DNA of 64,000 bases from Streptomyces sp. NBC_01232 (lineage in GTDB: Bacteria; Actinomycetota; Actinomycetes; Streptomycetales; Streptomycetaceae): the NCBI RefSeq assembly GCF_035989885.1, contig NZ_CP108518.1, forward strand, positions 806,001-870,000. The letters are read 5' to 3'. The notes beneath the pieces were generated by a model. It did no database searches. It was not told the DNA's origin and saw only the letters and a program-made list of their open reading frames with translations. Positions 43,791-52,782 of the stretch are shown here, in pieces. The translations under genes were made by a program, and so were the position numbers. Position 1 is the stretch's first letter. The number at the start of each line of letters is the position of its first letter.

Positions 43791-45165
43791 AGAAGTCGAC
43801 GAACGCGGCGACGAACTCCTCCTCGCTGACCCGCCCGTCACCGTCCACGTCCAGTTGCCGGAAGGCATCGTTCAGCTCGGCGGGGTGGACACGCGGGCCC
43901 CCGAACAGCACGCGGTACTCGTCCGCGCACAGATATCCGCTGCCGTCGGTGTCGACGGTCCGGAACAGGGCGCGTACCGCCGGCCCCAGGCCCTGGTCGA
44001 GGTAATCGGCGTCCCGGTCGATGCCGCCCAGCATCGCGGAGACGAACTCGGCGCACTCCACCGCGCCGTCGCCGTCCGCGTCCATGCCCTCGCGCAGTTG
44101 CTTCCACCAGGACTCGAAGGCGGCGTAGAGCCGGTCCTCGCGCTCGACGGGAAGCTCCAGCTGCCAGCACACGTTGTGGACCATCGCCTGGAGGTCGGCG
44201 GAGTCCACCCGCCCGTCACCGGTCTGGTCGAGTACCTGCCGGAAGAACGCCTCGAGCCGCGCCGGGCGGGAGTCGAAGGTGCGGGGCCGGGGCAGGCTCG
44301 GGGCGGCTGTGGACCGCCGGGAAGCGGGGCGCTGCCGACCGCCGGCGCCGCCGTCGTTGTCGTCGGACTGGGTGCGGTAGCGCATGCGGTCCGGCAGACG
44401 GGTCATCACCTGCCGCATACCGCGGTGCAGCGTCCAGGACAGGGCGGCGGCGGTACGGGTACGCGGCATGGCGAACCGCTCGTGCCACGCCCGCGGCAGG
44501 TCGGCGACGGTCAGGGTGGTCAGCACACCCGCGGCGACGGTGCGCAGCAGCGGCCAGGCGGGCCGGAGCCGCCCGAGCCTGCGGGGTGCGGGAGCCTCGC
44601 GCAGCATCTCGAAGAGCAGGTAGCGGACCTGGTCACCGAGCTCGAGGACCTCTCGCACGGTCCGGTCGACGTACGCCGGTACGTCGGCGGCGGTGGCCGG
44701 GAGGACCTCGCCGGGGATGCCGAGGGCCGCGCAGACCTCGGTGAACTCCGCGTACAGCACGTCGAGTTCGGCTGGTTCGAGCGGATCACCGGACAGCTCG
44801 CGCATGGCTGTCATGGCCTCGTACAGCGTCAGCATCACCCAGGCGCGGACCTCCGGGTCCTCGGCGGTGTAGGGGCGGCCGGCGTCGTCGGTGCCGCGGA
44901 TCCGGCGGTGCGCGCGCTCCAGCCGGGCGATCTCGCGCTGCCGCTCCTCGGGTCCGGCGAAGAACAGCCGGCTGCCGCTGTCCATGGTGTGCTCGATCCG
45001 CCGCCAGGGGTGGGCCCGGTAGGTGGAGTAGCGGGCGGTGCCGGCCGCGACGGCCGGGTGCGCGGTCTGCAGGACGAGCAGCCGCCAGGCCACCAGCCCG
45101 ATGCGCCATTCGCCGAGCGTCTGGCGCAACAGGCCGTCGGTGGCGGGTGAAGAGGTACGCGTCAC
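43738..45165 (-). CDS. DUF2236 oxygenase-like protein fused to four EF-hands
   Basis: A 475-residue fusion. Residues 1-250 are a DUF2236 (MpaB/latex-clearing-like) domain, with the conserved LLVLQTAHPAVAAGTARYS and RLFFAGPEERQREIARL. A low-complexity linker (residues about 268-300) follows. The last 170 residues hold four canonical EF-hand loops, DQTGDGRVDSADL, DADGDGAVECAEF, DTDGSGYLCADEY and DVDGDGRVSEEEF, in the pattern of actinomycete calexcitin-like calcium sensors. Binding of Ca2+ could switch the oxygenase domain. No signal peptide from the GTG at 45165, which follows AGGAG by seven bases. An overlapping frame start at 45213 is possible. Confidence 0.88.
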   Translation of the reverse strand: MTRTSSPATDGLLRQTLGEWRIGLVAWRLLVLQTAHPAVAAGTARYSTYRAHPWRRIEHTMDSGSRLFFAGPEERQREIARLERAHRRIRGTDDAGRPYTAEDPEVRAWVMLTLYEAMTAMRELSGDPLEPAELDVLYAEFTEVCAALGIPGEVLPATAADVPAYVDRTVREVLELGDQVRYLLFEMLREAPAPRRLGRLRPAWPLLRTVAAGVLTTLTVADLPRAWHERFAMPRTRTAAALSWTLHRGMRQVMTRLPDRMRYRTQSDDNDGGAGGRQRPASRRSTAAPSLPRPRTFDSRPARLEAFFRQVLDQTGDGRVDSADLQAMVHNVCWQLELPVEREDRLYAAFESWWKQLREGMDADGDGAVECAEFVSAMLGGIDRDADYLDQGLGPAVRALFRTVDTDGSGYLCADEYRVLFGGPRVHPAELNDAFRQLDVDGDGRVSEEEFVAAFVDFFTAREDTAAGVALLGRA

Positions 45166-45281
45166 GCGGTACTCCTGAAGGATGGGGGCCAACAGGAGCA
45201 CAACGCCGCACATGCGGGGGAGGTTGCGAGGCGGGGCGGGGTGAGTCGAGGTGAGCCATCGAGGTGAGCCGCCCCTCTGTC

Positions 45282-45287
45282 TACTCT
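45282..45287 (+). promoter_or_regulatory. Leaderless -10 box (TACTCT)
   Basis: TACTCT lies six bases before the ATG at 45294. Two direct repeats TCGAGGTGAGCC (45246 and 45259) lie about 25-36 bp upstream of it. Confidence 0.5.
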
Positions 45288-45293
45288 CGCGTC

Positions 45294-45788
45294 ATGAACG
45301 TGTTTCGCGGCGGTGGCGGCAAGTACCTGGAGATGACCAACGGCGGGACGGCGGTGTTCGTGGACGTGCTGATGCTCGCCGTGTCCGCACTGGCCCGCGA
45401 GCCGTGGCACTTCCGCTTCGCAGCGCTGCTGACGCTGCAGGACCAGAACATGATGGGGCGCGGGGCGGTTGGCTTCCGCCTGGCGAAGCTCGACTGGGGG
45501 GACACTCCGCAGGAGGCGGCTGCGGCCAAGGACTTCCTGCTGCGCGTCCTCGATCTGGCGCTGTCCCGCCACCGGTGGGAAGAGCTGACCTACGAGCCGC
45601 CCCGGGCGGAGGGGTACCTGCGCACGTACCGGGAGATGGTGGAGGAGTTCGACCCTGCGACGGCGAAGGCCGGCTCGTGCGTCATGCCGGGGCCGCAGGA
45701 GGCGGCGATGGCCTCGTGCGTACGTCACCGGGTGCTGGAGGCGCTCCCGTTCTGGGAGGCGTGCGTGTTCTGCACGGCCGGGGTCTGA
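45294..45788 (+). CDS. Conserved actinomycete protein of unknown function
   Basis: A 164-residue soluble protein, helical, with one or two cysteines near the C-terminus (EACVFCTAG). I do not recognise its family. The ATG at 45294 has no ribosome site but TACTCT is six bases upstream, so a leaderless transcript is likely. It is divergent from the DUF2236-EF-hand gene, which suggests a shared control region. Confidence 0.65.
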   Translation: MNVFRGGGGKYLEMTNGGTAVFVDVLMLAVSALAREPWHFRFAALLTLQDQNMMGRGAVGFRLAKLDWGDTPQEAAAAKDFLLRVLDLALSRHRWEELTYEPPRAEGYLRTYREMVEEFDPATAKAGSCVMPGPQEAAMASCVRHRVLEALPFWEACVFCTAGV

Positions 45789-45921
45789 GGGCCGCACCGC
45801 CTGGCCGGCCGGGGCGGTACTGGCCCGGGCGGGTGACGGTCGGGGAATGGGCGCGCGGCGGGGCAGGGTTCTTGGGGTGAAAGGGATCCGTCAGAGGATT
45901 CCCCTGCCGAAGGAGCGTGCC

Positions 45922-46356
45922 GTGGCCCTGTCCCCCAGCGAACGTGAGCAGTTCCTCGCCGAGCCCCACGTCGCCGCGTTCGCGGTGACCGCGGGAGCGG
46001 ACGGGGAAGACCGTGCGCCACTGACGGTCCCCATCTGGTACCAGTACGCGCCCGGCGGCGATGTCTGGATCATGACCGGCCGGGACTCGCGCAAGGCCGA
46101 ACTGATCCGGGCCGCGGGCCGGTTCACCTTGATGGTGGACCGGCTGGAGCCCACGATCCGGTACGTGTCCGTCGAGGGACCGGTCATCTCGACCCTTCCG
46201 GCCGAGCGCGAGCAGCTGGTGGAGATCTCCGCCCGGTACCTGCCGGCGGACAAGGTCGACGGCTACGTCGACGCCGCCTGGAAGGAGCACGGTGAGCAGG
46301 TCGTGATCCACATGCGTCCGCAGCGGTGGGTGAGTTCGGACCTGGGCAGACTTTGA
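45922..46356 (+). CDS. PPOX-class flavin/F420-dependent oxidoreductase
   Basis: A 144-residue protein of the pyridoxamine-phosphate-oxidase-like split-barrel fold, with APLTVPIWYQYAPGGDVWIM, SRKAELIRAAGRFTLMVDR and RYVSVEGPVIS. These proteins bind FMN or F420 and reduce small substrates; the exact one is unknown. The GTG at 45922 follows AAGGAG by seven bases. A strong terminator starts ten bases after the stop. Confidence 0.85.
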   Translation: MALSPSEREQFLAEPHVAAFAVTAGADGEDRAPLTVPIWYQYAPGGDVWIMTGRDSRKAELIRAAGRFTLMVDRLEPTIRYVSVEGPVISTLPAEREQLVEISARYLPADKVDGYVDAAWKEHGEQVVIHMRPQRWVSSDLGRL

Positions 46357-46365
46357 GGAACCCCC

Positions 46366-46396
46366 TGAGGGCCTCTGAGGAACTCAGAGGCCCTCA
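46366..46396. terminator. Terminator hairpin after the PPOX gene
   Basis: TGAGGGCCTCTGAG and its complement form a 14-bp stem around three bases, just after the stop. A second small GCTGCTG/CAGCAGC hairpin follows. Both convergent genes can use it. Confidence 0.82.
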
Positions 46397-46457
46397 AGGC
46401 TGCTGCCGCAGCAGTCCAGCAGTTTTCAGCGGCGTGTCCTTGGCCTTGGCCTTCGCC

Positions 46458-47009
46458 TCAGCCCTGCTTGATCGCGGAGATGTCGAACTCCAGGACGACC
46501 TTGTCGCCGACCAGCACGCCGCCGCCTTCCAGAGCCGCGTTCCAGGTCACGCCGAAGTCCTTGCGGGAAATGGTCAGCGATCCCTCCAGGCCGACCCGCA
46601 GGTTGCCGTAGGGGTCGACGGCGTTCCCCGTGTACTCGAAGTCGATGGTGAGGGGGCGGGTGGTGTCCTTGATGGTCAGGTCGCCGGTGACGCGGTATTC
46701 AGTGTCGGACTGCGGCTCGACCGAGGTGGTGCGGAAGGTGATGTCGGGGAAGTTGGGGGCGTCCAGGAAGTCGTTGGTGCGCAGGTGCTGGTCCCGCTGT
46801 TCGACTCCGGTGTCGATGCTCTCGGTCTTGATCACCAGCTGGGCGGTGGAGCGGGCCGGATCCTTACCGTCCAGGTGGGCGGTGCCCTCGAAGGCGTGGA
46901 ACGCACCGCGGACCTTGGTCACCATGGCGTGGCGGGCGACGAAGCCGATCCGGGTGTGGGCGGGGTCGAGGACGTAGTCCCCGGTGAGCTCGTGGATGCC
47001 GAGGGTCAT
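46458..47009 (-). CDS. YceI-family protein
   Basis: A 183-residue lipocalin-like protein of the YceI family, with [20 protein letters not shown] at the start, FDISAIKQG at the end, and [18 protein letters not shown] and [14 protein letters not shown] inside. These proteins bind polyisoprenoid or similar hydrophobic ligands. There is no signal peptide, so it is cytoplasmic, as in many actinomycetes. The ATG has GGAGGAACG upstream. It is convergent with the PPOX gene. Confidence 0.9.
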   Translation of the reverse strand: MTLGIHELTGDYVLDPAHTRIGFVARHAMVTKVRGAFHAFEGTAHLDGKDPARSTAQLVIKTESIDTGVEQRDQHLRTNDFLDAPNFPDITFRTTSVEPQSDTEYRVTGDLTIKDTTRPLTIDFEYTGNAVDPYGNLRVGLEGSLTISRKDFGVTWNAALEGGGVLVGDKVVLEFDISAIKQG

Positions 47010-47304
47010 GGCTGGCGTTCCTCCGTGGGGCGGGATCCCGGCGGCGGTACGCCCGGATCGTGGCGGACCCACGCTAAGGCGCGACCCGCTCCCGGCCCGG
47101 CCGGACTCACGGGGCGGGCGCCAGAGTGCACTCTGTCCAGCGACCTCGGGGCCGCCGGTCTGCCGTTGCCGCGGCCCGCGCTCTCGCGTGGCCGGCGCTG
47201 ATGCGAACCGGTCCCCGCCGCCGGTGCGCCGCCCACTCCCCCGTTGCGCCCGGCAGGTCGGCCGGATCTGTCACAGCGCCCGCCCACGCCACGCCGCGCC
47301 GCCG

Positions 47305-48930
47305 TCAGTCCCTGCAGCCGTACGCCGCGGCCAGCTCCGCCAGTCCTTCCGGGCCTCCGTCCGCGTCGCCACTGCCCTCGCCCGTGCGGGCGATCAGGAG
47401 CACCCGGGCGGGCACCCCTGCGGCCGCGTACGCGGAAAGCCGGTGGTGACCGTCAAGGACGGCGCCGACCAGCCAGCGCTCCTCGTGCCGGGCTTCCACG
47501 TACCGGTCGTCGATCCAGCCGAGGACCACGGCCGCGGGCCGCTCACCCGCCGCTATGGAGGCCGCATGCCGGGCGACGGCCGCCGGGTCGAGCGCTTCCG
47601 GTGGCTGCGAGGGCAGGAGGGCGCCGTACGTGAACGGCAACCGGGCGCCCGGAACGGGCGCGGTGAGCTGGAAGTGCGCGACGCCGGGCCAGTCGTCGTC
47701 GGGACGGTCGTCCTCGTACTCGTAGGTGTAGTCGTCGCCGTCCTCCTTCGCCCGTGCTGCCGCACGGCGGTACCACCACGACCGGGCCGGCTCGGCCACC
47801 CGTTCCAGGGGGAGGTCGAGCAGGAGCGCGCGGTAGTGACCGGTCTCCAGCTCGCCGAGTACGGGGCTCCATTCGGCGAGCAGTGCGGTGTCGAGCCGGT
47901 CCAGGCCGGCCAGCCGCCCGCGCATGCGGGCCGCGATCCGGGTCGCTGCGTCGTCCGGCCAGTCCAGCAGGGTCAGGCCCAGTTCGCATGTGTCGCACAA
48001 CGAGCCGACCCGGTACAGCGGCTTTCCGTCGAACGTCAGGGACCGGTCCCAGCGCGGCCAGGAGGAGCCGGGCGACGGCGGGTCGAAGGCGACCCGGATC
48101 CGGCCCGCGCCCCCGTCGACGGAGAACCGGGCCCGCGCGCCGGACTCGACGACGAGGTCCCGCACCACGGACGTGCGCCCCGTGTGCTCGTCGGCCCAGG
48201 CGGCGCGTACGGCCGCCGCGTACGCCGCCCCGCGCGCCCGTTCCGGCAGGAGCGGGTCGCGTCCGGTGAGCCGCACGAGGGCGTGGTGGACGTCGTACAC
48301 GCGTTCCTCGCCGCTGTCGGCCAGCCATCGCAGCAGGTGCGGTACGGCGGCGGAATCGTCCATGAGCTCCAGGGCGACGGCGAACGCGGTGTGGTCGAGG
48401 CCGGTCACCTCGGACAGCCGCCCGGCGATCGGCGCCGTCCACTCGCGGGCACCGAGGCGGCCGAGCGCGAGTGCGGCGCGGCCGCGCGGGGCGGCGGGGT
48501 CATCGAGGAGGGCCCCGAGGCGCGGTGCGAAGGACGGGTCGCCGCAGAGCCCCATGGCGTCGACGAGTGCGGGGGCCGGGACCCGGGACAGGGCCTGAGC
48601 CTGCTCCGCGTACGTGCGCAGGAGCTCGGCGGGCAGTCGGAGCCCGCGCGTCACGGCGGTCCCGAGCAGGTGCTGGCGGTCCTCGGCGGGGAACGCGGGC
48701 TCGGCGAACAACCGCAGCAGCACCGCGTCGCCCGGATCACCGAGAATCCGGAGCAGCCAGGCGAGGTAGGGGCGGAAGGCCGCCCGTTCCGCGTCCGATC
48801 GGTACAGCTCCTCGACCGCCTCGGCGAGAGGGCCGGGCCGGCCGGCGCTCAGTGCGTGGAGCGCGGTCCACGGGTCGTCGGCACGCAACGCGGCGCGCAG
48901 ACGCGTCTGGACGGTGTCGTGATCCCCCAT
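47305..48930 (-). CDS. HEAT-like protein with ParB/sulfiredoxin-like C-terminus
   Basis: A 541-residue soluble protein. The first 200 residues consist of HEAT-like helical repeats ([40 protein letters not shown]). The middle holds [20 protein letters not shown]. The last 60 residues contain [20 protein letters not shown], the DGxHR block seen in ParB-like and sulfiredoxin-fold nucleases or kinases. It could bind a partner and act on a nucleic acid or phosphate, by inference. GATACT lies six bases before the ATG at 48930, a leaderless layout. Confidence 0.72.
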   Translation of the reverse strand: MGDHDTVQTRLRAALRADDPWTALHALSAGRPGPLAEAVEELYRSDAERAAFRPYLAWLLRILGDPGDAVLLRLFAEPAFPAEDRQHLLGTAVTRGLRLPAELLRTYAEQAQALSRVPAPALVDAMGLCGDPSFAPRLGALLDDPAAPRGRAALALGRLGAREWTAPIAGRLSEVTGLDHTAFAVALELMDDSAAVPHLLRWLADSGEERVYDVHHALVRLTGRDPLLPERARGAAYAAAVRAAWADEHTGRTSVVRDLVVESGARARFSVDGGAGRIRVAFDPPSPGSSWPRWDRSLTFDGKPLYRVGSLCDTCELGLTLLDWPDDAATRIAARMRGRLAGLDRLDTALLAEWSPVLGELETGHYRALLLDLPLERVAEPARSWWYRRAAARAKEDGDDYTYEYEDDRPDDDWPGVAHFQLTAPVPGARLPFTYGALLPSQPPEALDPAAVARHAASIAAGERPAAVVLGWIDDRYVEARHEERWLVGAVLDGHHRLSAYAAAGVPARVLLIARTGEGSGDADGGPEGLAELAAAYGCRD

Positions 48931-49062
48931 GGGGGAAGTATCGGCCACGGGACTGCTGCGGGAGGAGTACATCCGCGGTATCGGGTGTGGCATGCGGGGT
49001 GGGTGGGCACCATCGAGACGGCTGCGCACCGCGGCCCGTACGACCGATGGAGAAGGACGCAG

Positions 49063-49269
49063 ATGGCAACAGGCATCGTGAAGTGGTTCAACTCGGAGAA
49101 GGGGTTCGGGTTCATCCAGCAGGACGACGGCGGCCCGGACGTGTTCGTGCACTTCTCCGCCATCCAGACGACGGGATTCAAGGAACTCGCCGAGGGTGCG
49201 AAGGTCGAGTACGACGTCACCCAGGGCCCCAAGGGACCGCAGGCCGAGCAAGTGGTGCCGATCGGCTGA
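49063..49269 (+). CDS. csp: CspA-family cold-shock protein
   Basis: A 68-residue single-domain cold-shock protein. RNP1 is KGFGFI and RNP2 is VFVHF, both exact. It binds single-stranded RNA or DNA and helps translation under stress. The ATG has GAAGGACG upstream. A very long terminator follows, as for many abundant small proteins. Confidence 0.97.
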   Translation: MATGIVKWFNSEKGFGFIQQDDGGPDVFVHFSAIQTTGFKELAEGAKVEYDVTQGPKGPQAEQVVPIG

Positions 49270-49290
49270 GGTGGGCCGTACCCCGCCCTT

Positions 49291-49340
49291 GCATCATGGA
49301 GCCCCCCGACGGAGAGATCCGTCGGGGGGCTCCGTGATGC
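49291..49340. terminator. Long terminator hairpin after the cold-shock gene
   Basis: A perfect 16-bp stem (GGAGCCCCCCGACGGA, 49298-49313) with GAGA loop is extended by a T-G wobble and six more pairs (GCATCA with TGATGC), giving a 23-bp stem. It is the strongest hairpin in the window and lies between convergent genes. Confidence 0.93.
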
Positions 49341-49391
49341 ACGGCGCGGTCGGCAGCGCGCGTGGTCGGTGCGCATGGTCGGTGCGCGTGG

Positions 49392-49907
49392 TCAGTGCGC
49401 CTGGCCGGCTGACGGGCCGGACGCGGGGGCGGACGCGGGGTCGAGCCACGCGCCGATGGCCGGCAGCGCCCCGGGGCCGTTGTCCCGTTCCACCGAGCCG
49501 ACCAGGTCGGCGATGGTGACCCCCTGCAGCGACGCCCGCCAGGCGGCCTCGGCGGCGCCCATCACGCGGGCGATCCCGCACGGCTTCGTGCATGCCTCGG
49601 GCGGGGCTCCGAGCGGGCCGCGCCGGCGGATCTCGGTGCAGATGAACGCCGGGTCCGCGCCGTCGACGGCCAGCACCACGTCCAGGACGGTGATCTCGGA
49701 AGCGGGCCTGGTCAGCGCGTATCCGCCCGTCTTGCCCTGGACGGAGGCCACGAGGCCCGCCCGGGACAGGGCCTGCATCTGCTTGGCCAGGTAGCTCGGC
49801 GAGACGTCGTGCAGCAGCGCCAGACGGGCGGCGGGCACCGGCCGGCTCGCCGCGGTCAGCACCACGCAGCAGTGCAGCGCCCACTCGACGCCCCCGGACA
49901 GTTTCAT
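49392..49907 (-). CDS. Rrf2-family regulator
   Basis: A 171-residue Rrf2-type winged-helix protein, with MKLSGGVEWALHCCVVLTAA, DVSPSYLAKQMQALSRAGLV and SVQGKTGGYALTRPASEITV. It has three cysteines in the usual cluster region (FICTEIRRRG, EACTKPCGIA), so an Fe-S cluster is possible. It diverges from an NAD(P)-binding protein and probably represses it through the two palindromes between them. GAGGGCG lies before the start ATG at 49907. Confidence 0.9.
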   Translation of the reverse strand: MKLSGGVEWALHCCVVLTAASRPVPAARLALLHDVSPSYLAKQMQALSRAGLVASVQGKTGGYALTRPASEITVLDVVLAVDGADPAFICTEIRRRGPLGAPPEACTKPCGIARVMGAAEAAWRASLQGVTIADLVGSVERDNGPGALPAIGAWLDPASAPASGPSAGQAH

Positions 49908-49921
49908 GCGCCCTCCATTTG

Positions 49922-49970
49922 ACTCGGATACAGCTTATCCGAGTAACATCTCAGACAAGAGTTGTCCGAG
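49922..49970. promoter_or_regulatory. Two Rrf2 operators in the divergent region
   Basis: ACTCGGATA-N5-TATCCGAGT (49922-49944) is a perfect 9-bp dyad. CTCAGACAA-GAG-TTGTCCGAG (49950-49970) is a similar dyad with one mismatch. Both share the CTCGGA core and lie between the Rrf2 gene and the divergent NAD(P)-binding gene. Confidence 0.78.
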
Positions 49971-50031
49971 TTTGAGGCGGCCGAGCGAGAGAGCAGCCGC
50001 ACTCGATCCCCCTGCAAGAAAGGGCACGGCC

Positions 50032-50775
50032 ATGAAGATCACGGTCATCGGCGGCACCGGACTCATCGGTTCCCAGCTCGTCTCCACGCTCCGCGCGGCC
50101 GGACACGAGGTGGTCGCCGCATCCCTGTCGAGCGGCGTCGACCTGCTCACCGGCGCGGGGCTGGACCAGGCGCTCGCCGACGCGGACACGGTCGTCAACG
50201 TGACGAACTCACCCACCTTCGACGAGGCCTCCCCGGACTTCTTCCGCACCACGATGGGCAATCTGCTGGCGGCGGGCGAGCGGGCGGGCGTCGGCCATCA
50301 GGTGGTCCTGTCCATCGTGGGCGTCGACCGGGTGCCGCAGCTGGACTACTACCGTGCGAAGACCCTCCAGGAGGACCTGCTCAAGCAGGGGTCCACCCCG
50401 TATTCGATCGTCCGCGTCACGCAGTTCTTCGAGTTCATGGACGCGGTCCTGTCCTGGACCGCGGACGAGCACACCGTCCGGCTGCCCTCCACCCCCGTCC
50501 AGCCGATGGCCGCGGCCGACGTCGTCGCCGCCCTCGCCGAGGTCACCACCGGCGCACCGCTGAACGGCACGGTCGACGTCGCGGGCCCCGACGTCTTCGC
50601 CCTCGACGAGCTCGGCCGTCTCACGCTGTCGGCCCGGCAGGATCCCCGTACGGTCGTCACCGACGAGCAGGCGGGCATGTTCGCGGTCGTCGAGGGCGAC
50701 GTCCTGACCGGCGGCCCCGACGCGCGCCCGGCCCCCACCTCCTACAAGGAGTGGCTCGCCGGCGCGCCGCGCTGA
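50032..50775 (+). CDS. NAD(P)-binding SDR-like protein
   Basis: A 247-residue atypical SDR/NmrA-like protein with ITVIGGTGLIGSQLVSTLRAAG at the start, DADTVVNVTNSPTFDEASPD, and YSIVRVTQFFEFMDA. It has the YYRAK block, so a reductase is possible. It is the likely target of the divergent Rrf2 regulator, which would link it to nitrosative or redox stress. AAAGGG lies eight bases before the ATG. It is the third NmrA-like gene in the window. Confidence 0.87.
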   Translation: MKITVIGGTGLIGSQLVSTLRAAGHEVVAASLSSGVDLLTGAGLDQALADADTVVNVTNSPTFDEASPDFFRTTMGNLLAAGERAGVGHQVVLSIVGVDRVPQLDYYRAKTLQEDLLKQGSTPYSIVRVTQFFEFMDAVLSWTADEHTVRLPSTPVQPMAAADVVAALAEVTTGAPLNGTVDVAGPDVFALDELGRLTLSARQDPRTVVTDEQAGMFAVVEGDVLTGGPDARPAPTSYKEWLAGAPR

Positions 50776-50895
50776 CCGCCCGGTTCGCGCGTCATCGAGT
50801 ACCCGCCGAGGACCAGGATCCCCATGGCCGCGAGACCGCGGTGGTGGTGCCGGCGGACAGACCTGGGCGTGCTCTTCCGGTACGGGAGAACGGAA

Positions 50896-50929
50896 CTGCG
50901 CCCCCGCACCATGGAGGGCAGGGGCGCAG
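50896..50929. terminator. 9-bp hairpin downstream of convergent genes
   Basis: CTGCGCCCC and its complement flank 16 bases between the NAD(P)-binding gene and the small secreted protein gene, which converge. Confidence 0.5.
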
Positions 50930-50989
50930 CACTTCACCGGCTCGGGCGGGCCTCCGATCCGTGGCACCGCCGCCTGCCGCCTCGGAGCG

Positions 50990-51373
50990 TCAGCACTCGC
51001 GCAGGCCCGGCGCGGGGTCGACCGACGTGTGGACGTCCACGGCCGCGACGTTGCCCCACTGGCCGTTGTCCAGCTGTGTCCAGTACCAGACGTTGTTGCC
51101 GCCGGCGTGCTGGTCACCGCGGCCCCAGCACTGGAACCAGCTGGGGCTCGTGTTCAGCGGCCCCCGCACCGCGGAGTTGTACCGGCGGTGCTCGTAGCCC
51201 TTGGCGCCGACCCGGTTGCCGCACCACAGCTTGCCGTCGGCGCGGACGCCGCATTCGGCGGCCGCGCTCTTCCCGGTGGCCGGCGTCGCCTGGGCGGGCC
51301 CGGTCACGGTGGCCATGCCGCCCACCAGTGCGGCAGCGGCCAGACCCAGGGCGATCTTCTTGCGTGCGGACAT
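50990..51373 (-). CDS. Small secreted Streptomyces SH3-like protein
   Basis: A 127-residue exported protein. The signal peptide (MSARKKIALGLAAAALVGGM...) is cut near AQA. The mature protein has four cysteines (ECGVRADGKLWCGNRVG, FQCWGRG, LREC) and YWTQLDNGQWGNVAAVDV, a pattern widespread in Streptomyces secreted proteins with SH3-like folds. It may bind the cell wall. A strong GAGGAGGA precedes the ATG. It lies 66 bases after the end of the NlpC/P60 gene. Confidence 0.85.
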   Translation of the reverse strand: MSARKKIALGLAAAALVGGMATVTGPAQATPATGKSAAAECGVRADGKLWCGNRVGAKGYEHRRYNSAVRGPLNTSPSWFQCWGRGDQHAGGNNVWYWTQLDNGQWGNVAAVDVHTSVDPAPGLREC

Positions 51374-51438
51374 GCTTCCTCCTCGAAAGGGCTCTCTGTC
51401 GAGCCGTGTGACGGGTGTACTGGTGAGGCGGGCGGCGC

Positions 51439-52296
51439 TCAGGGACAGGTGCGTACGCCCTCGAGCCAGGCGGCGCCCTTGATGTAGATGTTGGTGATCC
51501 ACGCCCCGTACTCGGGCAGGTACGACCAGGCGTCGTTGGTGTAGCCCTCCGCCGTCACCGGTTCGGCGTGCTTCTGGCACTCGATGCGCACCGTGGTCGA
51601 GCCGGGGAACCGGTGCACCCGCGGGCTGGTGGTGGACGGCTCCCGGTGGGTCCACACATCGGTGCCCCAGGTGCTGAACGTGCCGGGTGCCGCTGCGGCG
51701 GCGACCCGAACCGCTCCCGCGTAGTCCCCGCCCAGCCGTACGTCACTGACGGTGATCCGGGTGCCCGATTCCCGGGCCTCCACCATCTTCCCCGCGCCCA
51801 GGTAGATCGCGATGTGGTGGACGGAGCCTCCCGAACCCCAGGCCAGCAGGTCCCCCGGCAGCAGCGGCGCGGTCCCCTGGCCGGCCGTGAAACGCTGCGT
51901 CACCTGCGGTGCGTGGAACTGGTGGTAGGCGTTGCCGGGCAGCGGGTCGCCGCCGGCGGCACGGGCGTAGGCGTACCGGACCAGTCCCGAGCAGTCGAAG
52001 CCCAGACGCTCCGGGTCGTGTGCACTGTCCGGATCGCTCGGGTCGACCTGACCGTACGTCGGCCCCGGCTGCGGCCCGTGGCCCCCGCCCCAGGTGTACC
52101 AGACGCCGATCTGTTCGCATGCGGCCCGCACGGCCCCTTCCGCCACCGCGGAGGCGCCGGGGGCGAGCACGTCGCACGAACCCGCCGCCTTCGGTGCGGG
52201 GGCGGCGGCCGCCTCCGTTGCGCAGGTGCCGCCCCACACGGCCAGGAGGGTCACCGCCGTCACCGCCGCCGCCAGCATCGTTGTCCGCACAGCCAT
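51439..52296 (-). CDS. Secreted NlpC/P60 peptidase with SH3-like tail
   Basis: A 285-residue exported cell-wall peptidase. The signal peptide ends near EAAAAPAP. The NlpC/P60 domain has the catalytic cysteine in RLGFDCSGLVRYAY and the histidine in GSVHHIAIYLG. A C-terminal SH3-like region (FSTWGTDVWTHREPSTTSPR onward) with two cysteines follows, probably for wall binding. It should cut peptidoglycan stem peptides. GGGGGAACG precedes the ATG. It likely shares a transcript with the small secreted protein downstream. Confidence 0.9.
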   Translation of the reverse strand: MAVRTTMLAAAVTAVTLLAVWGGTCATEAAAAPAPKAAGSCDVLAPGASAVAEGAVRAACEQIGVWYTWGGGHGPQPGPTYGQVDPSDPDSAHDPERLGFDCSGLVRYAYARAAGGDPLPGNAYHQFHAPQVTQRFTAGQGTAPLLPGDLLAWGSGGSVHHIAIYLGAGKMVEARESGTRITVSDVRLGGDYAGAVRVAAAAAPGTFSTWGTDVWTHREPSTTSPRVHRFPGSTTVRIECQKHAEPVTAEGYTNDAWSYLPEYGAWITNIYIKGAAWLEGVRTCP

Positions 52297-52595
52297 GTCC
52301 GTTCCCCCGTCCCCGTCGCGGGTGTCCCCCGCGGGTCGTCGTACTCGTCACGGTGCTCGTCGCGGTGTTCGTCGGCGTGCCCGTCGCAGGGAGCACGGAC
52401 CGGCCGTCCGCCCGGCACTCCGAGACTGGGCCCGCCGCCGCTCCGTGTCGAGGAGGCGCGGGTCGCCCATCGGGACGGGAAACGGGAAACTCCTGGGAAA
52501 CCCCCTCCCACCAGGCCCTTTTTGATCTGCCGTCAATAGGTCGCCCGGCAAAGGGAGCCGGAAGGGGGACACGTCCCGGACGCGTCGGCCGGCAA
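52297..52595. other. Intergenic stretch with a 12-bp degenerate repeat
   Basis: I see no gene. From about 52338 to 52388 the plus strand repeats a pattern close to CTCGTCACGGTG, which would encode repeated valine in one frame and alternating threonine and serine in the other. No start or ribosome site supports either. Confidence 0.4.
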
Positions 52596-52621
52596 GGTCC
52601 GGAGGAAAGACGCTCCGGACC
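52596..52621. terminator. 9-bp hairpin after a 3' gene fragment
   Basis: GGTCCGGAG and its complement flank eight bases. It begins six bases after the stop of the minus-strand fragment at 52627-52782, which supports that fragment being a real gene end. Confidence 0.6.
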
Positions 52622-52626
52622 GTCGG

Positions 52627-52782
52627 CTACCAGGAGAGCCGGGGGTCCTGCTCGTACTCAGGAGCGTGCACGGGCAGGTCGTCCCGGGCGTACGTGCTCC
52701 AGACAACACCTGGGGCTGGGTGTTCCTTCGGCGGATACCGCACATCGAAGATGCGCTGCGTCCCGGGGATCGGAATCTCCGG
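52627..52782 (-). pseudogene. 3' end of a lost gene
   Basis: A 51-residue end (IFDVRYPPKEHPAPGVVWST, then RDDLPVHAPEYEQDPRLSW) reads well and stops just before a hairpin. Upstream the frame is closed by stops, so the rest of the gene is missing or shifted. Family unknown. Confidence 0.4.

Noticed and set aside
46984..49269. A 761-codon plus-strand frame upstream of the cold-shock gene
   Set aside because: It is a G/C-bias shadow of the HEAT/ParB-like gene on the other strand. Only the last 68 codons are the real cold-shock protein.
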